A stretch of 64,000 bases of DNA, from contig NZ_CP045246.1 in assembly GCF_035189165.1 (NCBI RefSeq), positions 1,178,001 to 1,242,000 of the forward strand, given 5' to 3'. This stretch comes from Arthrobacter sp. JZ12 (GTDB taxonomy: Bacteria; Actinomycetota; Actinomycetes; Actinomycetales; Micrococcaceae). Under the pieces are notes generated by a model. That model searched no databases and was not told where the DNA came from. It saw only the letters and a list, made by a program, of their open reading frames with translations. Positions 36,002-45,870 of this stretch are shown one piece after another. The stretch's first letter is position 1. Each line of letters starts with the position of its first letter. The translations under genes were made by a program, and so were the position numbers.

Positions 36002-36610
36002 ATGTTCGTTCTCACGATCGACCAACGGGACAGCCAACATGGAGCCGACCGCATTCCCCACCTTCTGCGGTCCCTCAGCGACCTTGCCGCGGCGGTCCCC
36101 TTCGAGCGCTCGGTGGGGGATGAGGCCCAGGGGATCCTGCAATCAGCCGACGACGTCGTGGAGGCCACCCTTCGCTGTATCCGTGACGGCGGATGGTACG
36201 TGGGAATCGGCATCGGCACCGTCGAGGAGCCCCTCCCCGTTACTCCCCGCGAAGGACGCGGCAGCGCCTTCGTCGCTGCCCGCGCGGCCGTTGAACGAGC
36301 CAAGAAGTCAGCTGATCGAGCCCCTCTGGCGGTAGAGGGCCCCAAGGGCGCGGCGGAAGCGGAGGGAGTGCTCGCGCTGATCGCGCGCTTTGTCATGCAC
36401 CGGTCCGACGCCGAGTGGCGGATCCTCGACCTGCTTGAACCGCAGCGCCGGGGCAGCCAGTCGGCTGTCGCCCGTGCACTGGACATCAGCCCCCAGGCTG
36501 TAAGCAAGGCGGTGTTCCGGTCGGCCTGGGTCGAGGAGTGGTCGGCCCGTCCGGCGGCGGCAGTATTGTTACAGCTGGCGGACCGGAACGTTAATGGGGG
36601 GAAGAGCTGA
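36002..36610 (+). CDS. SatD-like protein with C-terminal helix-turn-helix
   Basis: 202 residues. N-terminal part MFVLTIDQRDSQHGADRIPHLLRSLSDLAAAVPFERSVGDEAQGILQSADDVVEATLRCIRDGGWYVGIGIG resembles SatD-type domains (GDE-x-QG motif). The C-terminal region 130-195 (FVMHRSDAEWRILDLLEPQRRGSQSAVARALDISPQAVSKAVFRSAW) is a winged helix-turn-helix. The ATG is only 3 bases after the palindrome at 35981-35998, so autoregulation is plausible. A membrane-protein gene overlaps its stop, as in other SatD/membrane-protein pairs. Biological role unknown; SatD in streptococci is linked to acid tolerance. Confidence 0.6.
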   Translation: MFVLTIDQRDSQHGADRIPHLLRSLSDLAAAVPFERSVGDEAQGILQSADDVVEATLRCIRDGGWYVGIGIGTVEEPLPVTPREGRGSAFVAARAAVERAKKSADRAPLAVEGPKGAAEAEGVLALIARFVMHRSDAEWRILDLLEPQRRGSQSAVARALDISPQAVSKAVFRSAWVEEWSARPAAAVLLQLADRNVNGGKS

Positions 36611-37065
36611 TGGAGTTGCTTTGGGGTGCGCTCGCCGTGCTGATTGCCGGGGCAGTCGGATCGCCCATCACCCTTGCGGTACTTCGCCTGGCACGCACCG
36701 TTGACCGGCAGGAGAGCGCCCAGCAGGGAATAGGCCAGCAGGAGATAAGCCAGCCGGAAAGTGATCAGCCCCTTCCTGCCCACGCGGTGGAAACACCAGC
36801 TCCAGAAGAGGTCCCGACCCCTGACAAACCGGGGGTCCTTCGCGGGGGGCTCGTGATCGGTATCCTCGAACGTGTCGCTGTGGCGCTCGCCATCCTGCTG
36901 AATGAACCCGTGGCCATCGCGTACGTAATTGCCATCAAAGGCCTTGGCCGTTACGCAGAGCTGAAGGAGACTCCGGCTGCCGCTGAACGGTTCATCATCG
37001 GAACCCTTACCTCGCTGCTGTGGGCCTGTGCCGTTGCCGGCCTGACAGCCGTCTACCTCGTCTGA
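36610..37065 (+). CDS. Small membrane protein, partner of the SatD-like gene
   Basis: 151 residues; ATG overlaps the previous TGA (TGATG). One N-terminal helix (about 3-27), a Gln/Pro/Glu-rich cytoplasmic linker (30-78, QESAQQGIGQQEISQPESDQ), then helices at about 80-110 (GGLVIGILERVAVALAILLNEPVAIAYVIAIKGLGRYAELKETPAAAERFIIGTLTSLLWA) and 125-150. The ERFIIGTLTSLLWA segment is common in actinobacterial membrane proteins that sit beside SatD-like genes. No catalytic residues are evident. Confidence 0.65.
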   Translation: MELLWGALAVLIAGAVGSPITLAVLRLARTVDRQESAQQGIGQQEISQPESDQPLPAHAVETPAPEEVPTPDKPGVLRGGLVIGILERVAVALAILLNEPVAIAYVIAIKGLGRYAELKETPAAAERFIIGTLTSLLWACAVAGLTAVYLV

Positions 37066-37082
37066 TCACGTAGGGTAAGTGC

Positions 37083-37379
37083 ATGAGTGTTTTCGCAGTC
37101 GAATACGTGTATGGGGCAGAGTCTGCAGCTGAGCGGGACGTGCATCGTCCGGCGCACCGGGAATGGCTGAACAGCCTCGTAGGCCAGGGCAAGGTTCTGG
37201 CTTCCGGCCCCTTCGTTGACAACGCGGGAGCGCTGCTGCTTTTTGTCGCCGGCAGCGAGTCCGAGCTCAGCGATCTCCTGAAGCAGGACCCCTTCGCCAC
37301 CGCCGGGGTGATCTCCGCAGTCAAGACAACCCAGTGGAACCCCGTCATCGGCGCCTTCTCGGACTACGTCCAGAAGTAA
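37083..37379 (+). CDS. YCII-family protein
   Basis: 98 residues: FAVEYVYGAESAAERDVHRPAHREWLNSLVGQGKVLASGPFVDNAGALLLFVAGSESELSDLLKQDPFATAGVISAVKTTQWNPVIG. This is a complete ferredoxin-like YciI domain with the conserved His (RPAHREWL) and Asp (KQDPF) that form the putative active site. YCII proteins are small dimers, some with dehydrochlorinase- or lactonase-like activity; function here is unknown. It lies 17 bases after the membrane protein gene and 53 bases before ispG. Confidence 0.9.
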   Translation: MSVFAVEYVYGAESAAERDVHRPAHREWLNSLVGQGKVLASGPFVDNAGALLLFVAGSESELSDLLKQDPFATAGVISAVKTTQWNPVIGAFSDYVQK

Positions 37380-37432
37380 CCGCGCCCACAAAGCGCGCAA
37401 CACCTAGCTAGACCCTATAACTGGAGGATGCT

Positions 37433-38599
37433 TTGACCTCGGTCTCCCTCGGAATGCCTTCCGCCCCGCCGCCCACCCTCGCGCCGCGGCGGAAGACCCG
37501 CCAGATCAAGGTGGGATCTGTGGGCGTCGGATCGGATTACCCGATCAGCGTGCAGTCCATGACCACCACGCCCACCACTGACATCAACGCCACCCTGCAG
37601 CAGATCGCCGAGCTGACGGCGTCCGGCTGCGACATTGTGCGCGTGGCGTGTCCTTCCGCGGATGATGCAGAGGCGCTGCCGATCATCGCGAAGAAGTCCC
37701 AGATCCCAGTGATCGCCGACATCCACTTCCAGCCCAAGTACGTCTTCGCCGCGATCGACGCCGGCTGCGCGGCCGTCCGCGTCAATCCCGGCAACATCCG
37801 CAAGTTCGACGACCAGGTGAAGGAAATCGCCGTCGCCGCCAAGGATGCCGGAACTTCCATCCGGATCGGCGTCAACGCCGGTTCCCTGGACCCGCGACTC
37901 CTGCAGAAGTACGGCAAGGCAACCCCTGAGGCCCTTGTGGAGTCAGCGGTTTGGGAAGCGTCACTGTTCGAAGAACACGATTTCCACGACTTCAAGATCT
38001 CCGTCAAGCACAACGACCCCGTGGTTATGGTTCGCGCCTACGAACTTCTGGCCGAGCGCGGGGACTGGCCGCTGCACCTCGGCGTTACCGAGGCCGGTCC
38101 GGCGTTCCAGGGCACCATCAAGTCGGCAACCGCCTTCGGTGCGCTTCTCTCCAAGGGGATCGGCGACACCATTCGCGTCTCGCTGTCCGCGCCTCCCGTT
38201 GAGGAAATCAAGGTCGGCAACCAGATCCTGCAGTCGCTGAACCTGCGCCCGCGGAAGCTTGAGATCGTCTCATGCCCGTCCTGCGGTCGCGCCCAGGTTG
38301 ACGTTTATACCCTGGCCGACCAGGTAACCGCCGGCCTCGAGGGCATGGAAGTGCCTTTGCGGGTGGCCGTCATGGGCTGTGTGGTTAACGGACCGGGCGA
38401 AGCCCGTGAAGCCGACCTCGGTGTCGCTTCCGGTAACGGCAAGGGCCAGATTTTCGTCAAGGGAGAGGTCATCAAGACTGTCCCTGAGGACCAGATTGTT
38501 GAGACACTCATTGAAGAAGCAATGAGGATTGCCGAAGAGATGGGCGAAACCGATGGCGAAACTGCTGGCTCGGGTGGCCCCGTGGTTACCGTCAGCTAG
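37433..38599 (+). CDS. ispG: 4-hydroxy-3-methylbut-2-en-1-yl diphosphate synthase
   Basis: 388 residues from TTG 37433 with GGAGG 5 bases upstream. TIM-barrel part: [85 protein letters not shown]. Fe-S domain: [22 protein letters not shown] and [21 protein letters not shown], with three Cys plus Glu as [4Fe-4S] ligands. It reduces MEcPP to HMBPP in the MEP isoprenoid pathway started by dxr upstream. The 3' end overlaps the following GNAT gene start in another frame. Confidence 0.97.
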   Translation: MTSVSLGMPSAPPPTLAPRRKTRQIKVGSVGVGSDYPISVQSMTTTPTTDINATLQQIAELTASGCDIVRVACPSADDAEALPIIAKKSQIPVIADIHFQPKYVFAAIDAGCAAVRVNPGNIRKFDDQVKEIAVAAKDAGTSIRIGVNAGSLDPRLLQKYGKATPEALVESAVWEASLFEEHDFHDFKISVKHNDPVVMVRAYELLAERGDWPLHLGVTEAGPAFQGTIKSATAFGALLSKGIGDTIRVSLSAPPVEEIKVGNQILQSLNLRPRKLEIVSCPSCGRAQVDVYTLADQVTAGLEGMEVPLRVAVMGCVVNGPGEAREADLGVASGNGKGQIFVKGEVIKTVPEDQIVETLIEEAMRIAEEMGETDGETAGSGGPVVTVS

Positions 38600-39446
38600 G
38601 GAGCCCGACGGGGCTGTGCAGTTCCGGACTCTGACCGGCAAGGACACAGCCCAACTCTGGGATCTGGTGAACTCGGACAGCACGGCCAATGTGTTCATGG
38701 CCGCGCACCTGGAGGCATCCGGCACTGCCGCCCCGTCGACGTCTGGCGGGGAAGTCATCGGGACATTCCGGGATTCCCGCCTGGTCTCCGCCTGCTGGGC
38801 CGGGGTCAACCTCGTGCCGGTGGGAATGGACGACGACGACGCCGCGGCCCTGGGCAGGCTGCTCGGCGAAAGCGGGCGCCGCTTCTCCTCGATCTTCGGT
38901 CCGGCGTCCAGCGTTCTCGGCATCTGGTCAACCTTTAGTACCTACAGTCCCAATCCGTTCGACGTGCGGGAAGAACAACCCCTCCTGGAGATGCGGGAGA
39001 CCTCAACCGTTCCCGCCAACCAGTCGCTGCGTTTCACTGAGCCGCATGAACTGGAGCAGATCCTTCCCGCGTGCGCGGCGATGTTCGAGGAGGAAGTCGG
39101 CTACTCGCCCTACGCCGGCGGACAGGAACATTACCGGCGGCGGGTTGCCGGCCTGATCCGGCGCCGGCACTCGTTGGTCGATTTCGACGACGAAGGCCAG
39201 GTGGTGTTCAAGGCGGAACTGGGGACGGTGTCGGCAAGCACGGCGCAGGTTCAGGGCGTCTGGGTCAATCCTGCCTACCGTGGGCAGGGTTTGAGCGCCG
39301 GTTATATGGCAGCAGTTGTGAGGGAGGGCCTCAAGCTCGCTCCCGTGGTGAGCTTGTATGTGAACTCCTACAACGAGCGCGCGCTTGCGCTCTACAAGAG
39401 CGTCGGTTTTCAGAGAGCTGGAGAGTTCGCCACCGTCCTGTTCTGA
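38553..39446 (+). CDS. DUF4081/GNAT N-acetyltransferase
   Basis: 297 residues from ATG 38553; the start is inside ispG (47-base overlap) and an in-frame ATG at 38529 is possible. N-terminal DUF4081-like region (about 20-135: [76 protein letters not shown]). C-terminal GNAT (about 160-297) with [39 protein letters not shown], where the YRGQG loop binds acetyl-CoA, and [31 protein letters not shown]. This two-domain protein next to ispG is typical of Actinobacteria. Its substrate is not known. Confidence 0.88.
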   Translation: MAKLLARVAPWLPSAREPDGAVQFRTLTGKDTAQLWDLVNSDSTANVFMAAHLEASGTAAPSTSGGEVIGTFRDSRLVSACWAGVNLVPVGMDDDDAAALGRLLGESGRRFSSIFGPASSVLGIWSTFSTYSPNPFDVREEQPLLEMRETSTVPANQSLRFTEPHELEQILPACAAMFEEEVGYSPYAGGQEHYRRRVAGLIRRRHSLVDFDDEGQVVFKAELGTVSASTAQVQGVWVNPAYRGQGLSAGYMAAVVREGLKLAPVVSLYVNSYNERALALYKSVGFQRAGEFATVLF

Positions 39447-39484
39447 TCCCGCTCCTCTTGACCAGCATCCCGGAAGGCCAGACC

Positions 39485-40255
39485 ATGAGCGCAGCGAGGC
39501 GCATCGCCGCAATCGGGGTGATGCTCGTGCTCACTGGCTGCAGCGGGACGGATTCGGACGGAAGCAAGGCCCCGCCGTCGTCGTCCGAGTCCGTTGTGTC
39601 CGGAACCCCGGAGCCGACGGGCGAAGGCACGGCCGCGCCGTCCGGGGTCACACCTTCAGGCCCCCAGTTCAGCGCTGCTCAACTCGAAGCGGTACTGGCA
39701 AAAATCAACGAGGCTGAGTCCCTGAAGGCCACGGTGATCCCGGACGAGGACATTCGGAATCAGCTTGAGGAAGAGCCCGGACCGGACTCGGGACTGGTTG
39801 TTACGCCCAAGGAATGCAACCTCTACGCGGAAACAAGCCCGGAAGCCCTTGCTGACGAGGCCACGCTCGCCGTCATGACGTTCGCGGGGGAGTCCTCGCT
39901 GCAGCCGGACTCGATTACCCTGTCCAGTCTCCCGACTGAAGATTCAGCCCGCCGTCAACTGGGAGAAGCCCGCGGGCAGTTGGCGGCGTGCGCAGAGTTC
40001 ACGTTCCAGGCGGGCGGCCAGGATGTCGAAGCAGCGGTCGAGGAGCTTGACGTGGAGACATCGGCCGAGGACCACCTCGCCCTGCGCACAACCGTTCGAA
40101 TACCGGGCAGCATCCAGGAATCAGTCACCGTCACCGGGGTGGTAAGCAGCACCGTGATCAACGTTCTGGTGGGAAGCTCAACCGACCCGGAAGCGGACAA
40201 TGCACGCGCCGTCGAACTGCTGAATCTGGTGGTAGCAGGGCTTGAGAGGCTCTGA
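39485..40255 (+). CDS. Putative lipoprotein
   Basis: 256 residues from ATG 39485 with GGAAGG upstream. Lipobox signal peptide: SAARRIAAIGVMLVLTGCSG, Cys at about residue 19. A Ser/Pro/Gly/Thr-rich linker follows (to about 60). The rest, with FSAAQLEAVLAKINEAESLKATVIPDEDIRNQLEE and NLYAETSPEALADEATLAVMTF, resembles PknH sensor-like or DUF5642-type exported domains only weakly; I do not assign a family. It is anchored outside the membrane. It lies between a GNAT gene and proS in the same direction. Confidence 0.75.
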   Translation: MSAARRIAAIGVMLVLTGCSGTDSDGSKAPPSSSESVVSGTPEPTGEGTAAPSGVTPSGPQFSAAQLEAVLAKINEAESLKATVIPDEDIRNQLEEEPGPDSGLVVTPKECNLYAETSPEALADEATLAVMTFAGESSLQPDSITLSSLPTEDSARRQLGEARGQLAACAEFTFQAGGQDVEAAVEELDVETSAEDHLALRTTVRIPGSIQESVTVTGVVSSTVINVLVGSSTDPEADNARAVELLNLVVAGLERL

Positions 40256-40367
40256 ACCTCGCATGTCACCGGATACCTGCCGGAGCGGTTAGATTGGTAG
40301 GTGTTGTTTGCTGCCGCCGCACGTCTGAGGCCCGCAGCACCTAGTGCCTACGAAACGGATTCCAAGC

Positions 40368-42167
40368 GTGGTCCTTCGACTCTCCACCCTCTTCCTGCGC
40401 ACACTGCGCGAAGATCCTGCCGAAGCTGAGGTCGCCAGCCACCGGTTGCTGCTGCGTGCCGGTTACATCCGGAGGGCCGCACCCGGCATCTACAGCTGGC
40501 TGCCGCTGGGCTTGAAGGTGCTGGCCAAGGTCGAGAACATCGTGCGCGAGGAAATGGACGCGATCGGCGCCCAGGAGGTCCACTTCCCGGCCCTTCTGCC
40601 CAAGGAACCGTACGAAGCCACCAATCGATGGACCGAATACGGCGAGGGGCTCTTCCGCCTGAAGGACCGCAAGGACGCCGACTACCTGCTGGCGCCCACA
40701 CACGAGGAGATGTTCACCCTCCTGGTCAAGGACCTGTACAACTCGTACAAGGATCTACCGCTGAGCCTCTACCAGATCCAGACCAAGTACCGTGACGAGG
40801 CCCGTCCGCGTGCCGGCCTGCTGCGTGGCCGCGAGTTCATCATGAAGGATTCCTACTCCTTCGACATCGATGACGAGGGCCTGGAGACCAGCTACCAGAA
40901 GCACCGGGATGCCTATCTTCGGATCTTCGGACGGCTGGGGCTGGAGGTCATCCCGGTCGCCGCCACCGCAGGTGCGATGGGCGGCTCCAAGAGCGAGGAA
41001 TTCCTGCACCCCACCGAAATCGGTGAGGACACCTTTGTGGTGTCCGACGGCGGTTACGCGGCCAACGTAGAAGCCGTCACAACCGTGGTGCCTGCCGAGA
41101 TCGACTTCACCGACGCGCCGGCTGCCGACGTCCGGGACACTCCCAACACCCCGACGATCGAGACCCTCGTTGACCATGCCAACGCCGAACTGCCCCGCCA
41201 GGACCGCCCGTGGACCGCGGCGGACACGCTGAAGAACGTGGTCCTTGCCGCTGTGCTTCCGTCCGGAGAGCGCGTGCTCGTGGTAATCGGCGTTCCCGGT
41301 GACCGCAACGTGGACCTCAAGCGCATCGAGGCCAACATCGCCGGCCACCTGTCAGTCGGCGGAGAGGTCGCCGTCGAAGCGGCCACCGACGAGGACCTGA
41401 AGAAGCACCCCGGCCTGGTCAAGGGGTACATCGGTCCGGGGCTGAGCCTGGATTCTGCTGTCCTGGGAACCGAAGGCTCCACGGGAATTCCTTACCTCGT
41501 CGACCCCCGGATTGTCTCCGGCACCACGTGGGTCACGGGAGCGAACGTCAGCGGGAAGCACGTCTTCGGCCTTGTCGCCGGGCGGGACTTCGGCTGGGAC
41601 GGCGTCATCGAATCCGTCGAAGTACGCGAAGGTGATGAAGCGCCGGACGGGTCAGGGCCGCTGCGCACGCAGCGCGGCATCGAGATGGGCCACATCTTCC
41701 AGCTGGGACGAAAGTATGCCGAGGCGCTGCACCTGAAGGTCCTGGACCAGAACGGCAAGCTGACCACCGTCACCATGGGTTCCTACGGCGTCGGCGTGAC
41801 CCGCGCAGTGGCCGCACTTGTCGAATCCAACCGGGACGAGAAGGGCATCATCTGGCCGCGCAACGTTGCTCCCGCCGATATCCACCTGGTGGCCACGGGC
41901 AAGGGCGACGAGGTCTTCGCAGCCGCGGAGCAGCTCGCCGGTGAGCTCGAGAAGCAGGGCCTGAGCGTGATCTACGACGACCGCCAAAAGGTCTCGCCCG
42001 GAGTGAAGTTCGGCGATGCCGAGCTGATCGGGGTACCCACGATCGTCGTCGTCGGGCGCGGCCTGGCCGACGGTCTCGTCGAGGTGAAGGACCGGGCCTC
42101 CGGCACCAGCGAGAACGTCGCCGTCGCCGAGGCAGCAACGCACCTCCGCGCGCTGATCAGCGCCTAG
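40368..42167 (+). CDS. proS: Prolyl-tRNA synthetase (bacterial type with editing insertion)
   Basis: 599 residues from GTG 40368 ([36 protein letters not shown]), the usual start of actinobacterial ProS; GTG 40344 in frame is an alternative. Class II motifs: motif 1 about 30-75, motif 2 [26 protein letters not shown], motif 3 [18 protein letters not shown]. Between motifs 2 and 3 lies the INS editing domain (about 215-390), which clears Ala-tRNA-Pro, including [13 protein letters not shown]. The C-terminal anticodon-binding domain covers about 490-599 ([35 protein letters not shown]). Confidence 0.96.
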   Translation: MVLRLSTLFLRTLREDPAEAEVASHRLLLRAGYIRRAAPGIYSWLPLGLKVLAKVENIVREEMDAIGAQEVHFPALLPKEPYEATNRWTEYGEGLFRLKDRKDADYLLAPTHEEMFTLLVKDLYNSYKDLPLSLYQIQTKYRDEARPRAGLLRGREFIMKDSYSFDIDDEGLETSYQKHRDAYLRIFGRLGLEVIPVAATAGAMGGSKSEEFLHPTEIGEDTFVVSDGGYAANVEAVTTVVPAEIDFTDAPAADVRDTPNTPTIETLVDHANAELPRQDRPWTAADTLKNVVLAAVLPSGERVLVVIGVPGDRNVDLKRIEANIAGHLSVGGEVAVEAATDEDLKKHPGLVKGYIGPGLSLDSAVLGTEGSTGIPYLVDPRIVSGTTWVTGANVSGKHVFGLVAGRDFGWDGVIESVEVREGDEAPDGSGPLRTQRGIEMGHIFQLGRKYAEALHLKVLDQNGKLTTVTMGSYGVGVTRAVAALVESNRDEKGIIWPRNVAPADIHLVATGKGDEVFAAAEQLAGELEKQGLSVIYDDRQKVSPGVKFGDAELIGVPTIVVVGRGLADGLVEVKDRASGTSENVAVAEAATHLRALISA

Positions 42168-42176
42168 GCGGCGCGG

Positions 42177-42971
42177 GTGGTCTCCGGGCTGGAAGAGATC
42201 CAGCTCGCCACGGTGCTGCTCGTGATTGCTGCCGGTTTCGCCGCCGGCTGGGTGGACGCGGTGGTCGGCGGCGGGGGACTGGTACAGCTGCCTGCGCTGC
42301 TGATGGTTCCCGGCATCACTCCCGTCCAGGCCCTTGCGACCAACAAGATGGGCTCGATCTTCGGCACCACAACCAGCGCCATCACCTATTTCCGACGGGC
42401 ACGGCCGGACCTTCGCACGGCCGTGCCGATGGCGCTGATTGCCTTGGTGGGCAGTTTCGGCGGGGCAATCCTGGCAGCCTCCCTGCCCGCTGCGGTCTTC
42501 AAGCCGATCATCATTGTGGCCCTGATCGCGGTGGCGATCTTTACGGCCTTTAGGCCAACGGTCGGGACGCTGACGAAGCTTCGCCACAGCGGCCGCCGCC
42601 ACTACGGAACCGCAGGAGCGATCGGCCTGGTGATCGGGTTCTATGACGGACTCATCGGCCCCGGCACCGGCTCGTTCCTGATCATCGCCATGGTGACGCT
42701 GCTTGGCTACAGCTTCCTGGGCGCCAGTGCGAAGGCGAAGATCGTGAACATGGCCACCAATCTTGGTGCCCTCGTCTTCTTCCTGCCCAACGGATCGCTT
42801 TTGTGGGGGCTGGGACTCATCCTGGGAGGGGCGAACATGGTCGGCGGCTACGTTGGTTCCCGGATGGCGATCACGAAGGGGAGCACTTTCATCCGCGTGG
42901 TGTTCCTGATCGTGGTGGGGGCGCTGATCGTCAAGCTTGGCTACGACGTCTGGGCCGAAAACTTCGGCTGA
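42177..42971 (+). CDS. TSUP (TauE/SafE)-family membrane permease
   Basis: 264 residues, GTG 42177, 9 bases after proS. About eight helices. TSUP signatures: FAAGWVDAVVGGGGLVQLPALLMVPGITPVQALATNKMGSIFGTTTSAITYFRRARPD and its repeat GLVIGFYDGLIGPGTGSFLIIAMVTLLGYSFLGASAKAKIVNMATNLGALVFF, with the two GGGG / GPGTG loops of the inverted-repeat fold. The family exports or imports sulfite, sulfoacetate, taurine or similar organosulfur anions; the substrate here is unknown. Convergent with the phosphotransferase gene. Confidence 0.92.
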   Translation: MVSGLEEIQLATVLLVIAAGFAAGWVDAVVGGGGLVQLPALLMVPGITPVQALATNKMGSIFGTTTSAITYFRRARPDLRTAVPMALIALVGSFGGAILAASLPAAVFKPIIIVALIAVAIFTAFRPTVGTLTKLRHSGRRHYGTAGAIGLVIGFYDGLIGPGTGSFLIIAMVTLLGYSFLGASAKAKIVNMATNLGALVFFLPNGSLLWGLGLILGGANMVGGYVGSRMAITKGSTFIRVVFLIVVGALIVKLGYDVWAENFG

Positions 42972-42995
42972 GCCCGACCAGACCGATCAGGCCGA

Positions 42996-44002
42996 TCAGG
43001 GCGCTGCGAGCTTCGCCGCAGGAGGAAGATTCTCCAGTGGCCTGCGGAGGAGGTTGCTCGCCACCCAGAGCGAGCGGTCGGCGTCGTTGGTGTGGCCGTC
43101 GCGAAGGTATCCCAGCGCGTTGTCCACCTCCCGGGCCACCGACCAGTCCCGGGCGAGCATGGGGTCCAGGCCGGCGGCAAGCGCCAGATCGGTGCAGCGG
43201 TCCCTCAGGTGCGCAGCCGGGTCAATCGGCGAAAGGTCGCTGATCCGGTTCCAGAGCATCGGCGCGACGGCGAACTCCGCGTCGCCCAGCACCGGCTTCG
43301 GATCAATCGCAAGGAACTGGCGCGGACGCTCCAGCACCGGAAGCATATTCAGGTAGTGCAGGTCGGAGTGGACCAGCACGTCGTTGTCACGCCGGCGCCC
43401 CACTGCGCCGTGGACCTGGCACACCTCAAGAGCGTACTCAAGCAGCCAGCGGTCGAAGGGGCGTCCCAGGGCCTCCCACTCCAGCGGAAGCGTATCCGTC
43501 CACTGCTCGGCCTGCTCCGCGACGGACGGTATGGCCAGCCAGCGCGGATCGGCGAATCCGGTCTCGGTGGGGGGAGCTATGGACAGCTCATGCATCAGCC
43601 CTCCCCACACCTCCGTGGTGTCGGCCAGGGGAAGCATGTTCAGCGACGAATCCCCGTCAAGGCGTTCAAGGAGGAGGACGAGATCGTCCCGGGAACTCAT
43701 CAGGAGCTCCACCGCTCCATTCCCGTCCCAGAGCGAGAGGGCGTCGGGTTCGGGAAGTGCCTCGTCATGCGGGGCCGTGATCTTCAGGACCCCCGGCGCT
43801 CCGTCTCCGCAGATCACCGGAAGAACGACGGCGACATGTCCGCTCCAGGGCAGAGTGTCCGGATCGAGATCCAGGACCAGGTCCCAGTCGTCCAGATAGC
43901 GGTTCGCGATACCGGCCCACCGATCGAGCCACTGCCTCCCCCGGGCAGTGTGAGGACCTTGTGCACCAGCGAGCGCGGAAGTTCGATGTCGCGTGCATCC
44001 AC
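42996..44002 (-). pseudogene. Aminoglycoside/streptomycin 6-phosphotransferase-like gene, frameshifted at 43938-43942
   Basis: From GTG 44002 the frame reads VDARDIELPRSLVHKVLTLPGG, then shifts. One extra base in the run of five C on the plus strand (five G on the coding strand) at 43938-43942 gives RQWLDRWAGIANRYLDDWDLVLDLDPDTLPWSGHVAVVLPVICGDGAPGVLKI and joins the downstream frame, which ends at 42996 (335 residues in total). Kinase motifs are intact: LVHSDLHYLNMLPVLERP (catalytic Asp/Asn) and FLAIDPKPVLGDAEFAVAPMLWNRI (DP-KP metal site), as in APH(6)-like proteins. As sequenced, only a 273-residue frame from 43817 could be made, lacking the N-lobe start. An assembly indel is suspected. Confidence 0.85.
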
Positions 44003-44011
44003 CTCCTAAGC

Positions 44012-45100
44012 CTAGCGCCCAGGCTCCTCCAGCCTCGGGTATTCGTCAGCGGCAATGCCGGGAAACGCCGGCAGTCCTGTCGCGGGGGATTGCCCGGCAC
44101 CCGTTTCGATCGCGTGCTGTGCAGTATCAGCGAGCCGCCGAATCGCCCAGGTTCGGACAATCCCCGTGCGGCTGACTCCCACCAGGTCCGCGTACGTTTC
44201 CACCATTGCGCCCTCGAGCAGTTGCAGCGACCTACCGGTGTCAGCCAGGAAGTCCCCGGTCAGTGAGTAGGCGACGGCGGGCAGCGGCTCAGCCACGCAC
44301 TGCTGGGCCAGCACCGCCGAACCGGAGGAGGCGGCGTCGTCGTGCTCGGCCATGCGCGGCAGGTACTCCTGCGGCTCCGGTGCGCGGGCCGCAGCCAGCT
44401 CGTACGCATAGGCAGCCCGGTGCTCGGCCAGCACCGCGAGCCGTGCCCCCTCCAGGCCGGTATCTCGCTGCAGGGGCACATCGACCGGGCAGGCGGGCGC
44501 GCCGTCGTACTGGGCATCAGGCACCGGGATGGACGGAAGACTGACGCCCATGCTTCCCGCAAGCGACCTTGCCTGCAGCCATTGCGCCGTCGCTACGGAG
44601 GCCAGCACCCGGGCCGGACCGGGCTCGGCAGTCGCGGCAGCGTTGAATGCCTTCGTGTAGGACAGGGCGAGGTCGATGAGCAGATCCCGAGGCTGCACGG
44701 CGGGCGCGGCCGAGGGAGAAGTTGACGGCGATTCCCGGGCGTCGTTCCCGGTATCGCTGAAGGCGGAAGGCGGAGGCTCCGTGGCGTCGTCGGGCAGTTG
44801 AAGCGCCGCTGCGTGAAGATCGAAGATCGTCGCCATGGACTCATAGGGCGGCGAATCAGCGGCGGTCGCCTCGCCCGCCAGAGCCCGCGCAGTTGACGCC
44901 AGGCTCCGGGCTGCACCGGCGCTGTCCGCCAGCGCAAGCTCGGTGGGGGTGGGTTCCTCGCGCGGCTCGGTGCCGATCACCAGGCCGATACATGCGACCA
45001 TCACCAGGACAAGGAGCAGCACGATGAAACGGAAGAAGCGGCGCACACCCCTACCGAAGCCGCTGCCACCTCGAGCGGTACGGTTGCGGGAGTGCGTCAC
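44012..45100 (-). CDS. Membrane-anchored DUF4439 (ferritin-like) protein
   Basis: 362 residues. Basic N-terminus and one helix (RRFFRFIVLLLVLVMVACIGLVIG, about 20-43) then an extracytoplasmic part. The C-terminal domain (about 205-345: GARLAVLAEHRAAYAYELAAARAPEPQEYLPRMAEHDDAA, SLTGDFLADTGRSLQLLEGAMVETYADLVGVSRTGIVRTWAIRRLADTAQHA) is the ferritin-like DUF4439 fold, with repeated E/H patterns. Divergent from rimP with a short shared promoter region. Role unknown. Ala/Pro/Ser-rich middle segment (about 120-145) is a linker. Confidence 0.8.
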   Translation of the reverse strand: MTHSRNRTARGGSGFGRGVRRFFRFIVLLLVLVMVACIGLVIGTEPREEPTPTELALADSAGAARSLASTARALAGEATAADSPPYESMATIFDLHAAALQLPDDATEPPPSAFSDTGNDARESPSTSPSAAPAVQPRDLLIDLALSYTKAFNAAATAEPGPARVLASVATAQWLQARSLAGSMGVSLPSIPVPDAQYDGAPACPVDVPLQRDTGLEGARLAVLAEHRAAYAYELAAARAPEPQEYLPRMAEHDDAASSGSAVLAQQCVAEPLPAVAYSLTGDFLADTGRSLQLLEGAMVETYADLVGVSRTGIVRTWAIRRLADTAQHAIETGAGQSPATGLPAFPGIAADEYPRLEEPGR

Positions 45101-45142
45101 AACCGATCATCTTGCCATGTCATACCTGGCTGCGGTGTCCCG

Positions 45143-45172
45143 TTCACCGACCTGTCATAAAGTCGTTAGGGT
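45143..45172 (+). promoter_or_regulatory. Putative promoter of the rimP-nusA-infB operon
   Basis: TTCACC (45143-45148), 18-base spacer, TAGGGT (45167-45172), a usual actinobacterial -10 form. The start point would be near 45179, leaving a leader of about 27 bases with GGGAGG before the rimP GTG. Confidence 0.4.
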
Positions 45173-45205
45173 AGTAGTCACAAGATTATTGAGCGGGAGG
45201 CGGAA

Positions 45206-45841
45206 GTGACGGTTCGTTCCGGGAAGCCGGTTGGGTCCGGGAAGCAGAGTTCCGCCGGAAGGCAAGGCGCTCCGGCACGTCGCCAGGGCCAGAACCTGTC
45301 CAACGTTGACGTCGCTGCCGAGGCGCAGCGGCTCCGTGAATTCCTGCGCCCCACCGTTGAACAGCACAACCTCCTGCTGGAGGATGTCGAGGTGCGCGTC
45401 ACCGGGGGCACCCGCACATTGAACGTTGTAGTGGATGTATCCGACGACGGTGTGGACGGCGTGAGCCTCGATACCGTCTCGGAGGTCTCCCAAAGCATCT
45501 CGGACGCTTTGGACAAGGATCCGGAAGACGACGGACAGCCCTACAATCTCGAGGTTTCCTCGCCCGGGGTCTCGCGGCCGCTGACCCAGCCGCGACACTG
45601 GCGACGCAACATCGGCCGGCTGGTGGTGGTCAAACTGACCGACGGCGATACCCTTGAGGGCCGCCTTCTTGATGCGCAGGACGCTTCGGTGCTGATCCGA
45701 CCCCTCCTGCCGGCGCAAAAGGGCACCAAGCCGAAGTTCGGCGAGGACCGGGAAATTGCTTACGACACGATCCGCAAGGGTACGGTCCAGGTCGAATTCG
45801 CACACACAGATGCCGATGAACCCGGCGGCGACAATGACTGA
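45206..45841 (+). CDS. rimP: Ribosome maturation factor RimP
   Basis: 211 residues from GTG 45206 with GGGAGG 5-6 bases upstream. A basic N-terminal extension (about 1-30) precedes the RimP_N domain ([61 protein letters not shown]) with [26 protein letters not shown] and the C-terminal SH3-like domain. It assists 30S assembly near S12. Starts the conserved rimP-nusA-ylxR-infB-rbfA operon. Confidence 0.96.
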   Translation: MTVRSGKPVGSGKQSSAGRQGAPARRQGQNLSNVDVAAEAQRLREFLRPTVEQHNLLLEDVEVRVTGGTRTLNVVVDVSDDGVDGVSLDTVSEVSQSISDALDKDPEDDGQPYNLEVSSPGVSRPLTQPRHWRRNIGRLVVVKLTDGDTLEGRLLDAQDASVLIRPLLPAQKGTKPKFGEDREIAYDTIRKGTVQVEFAHTDADEPGGDND

Positions 45842-45870
45842 CACCACCGCTGGCTGCTGAGGAGGCCCCA

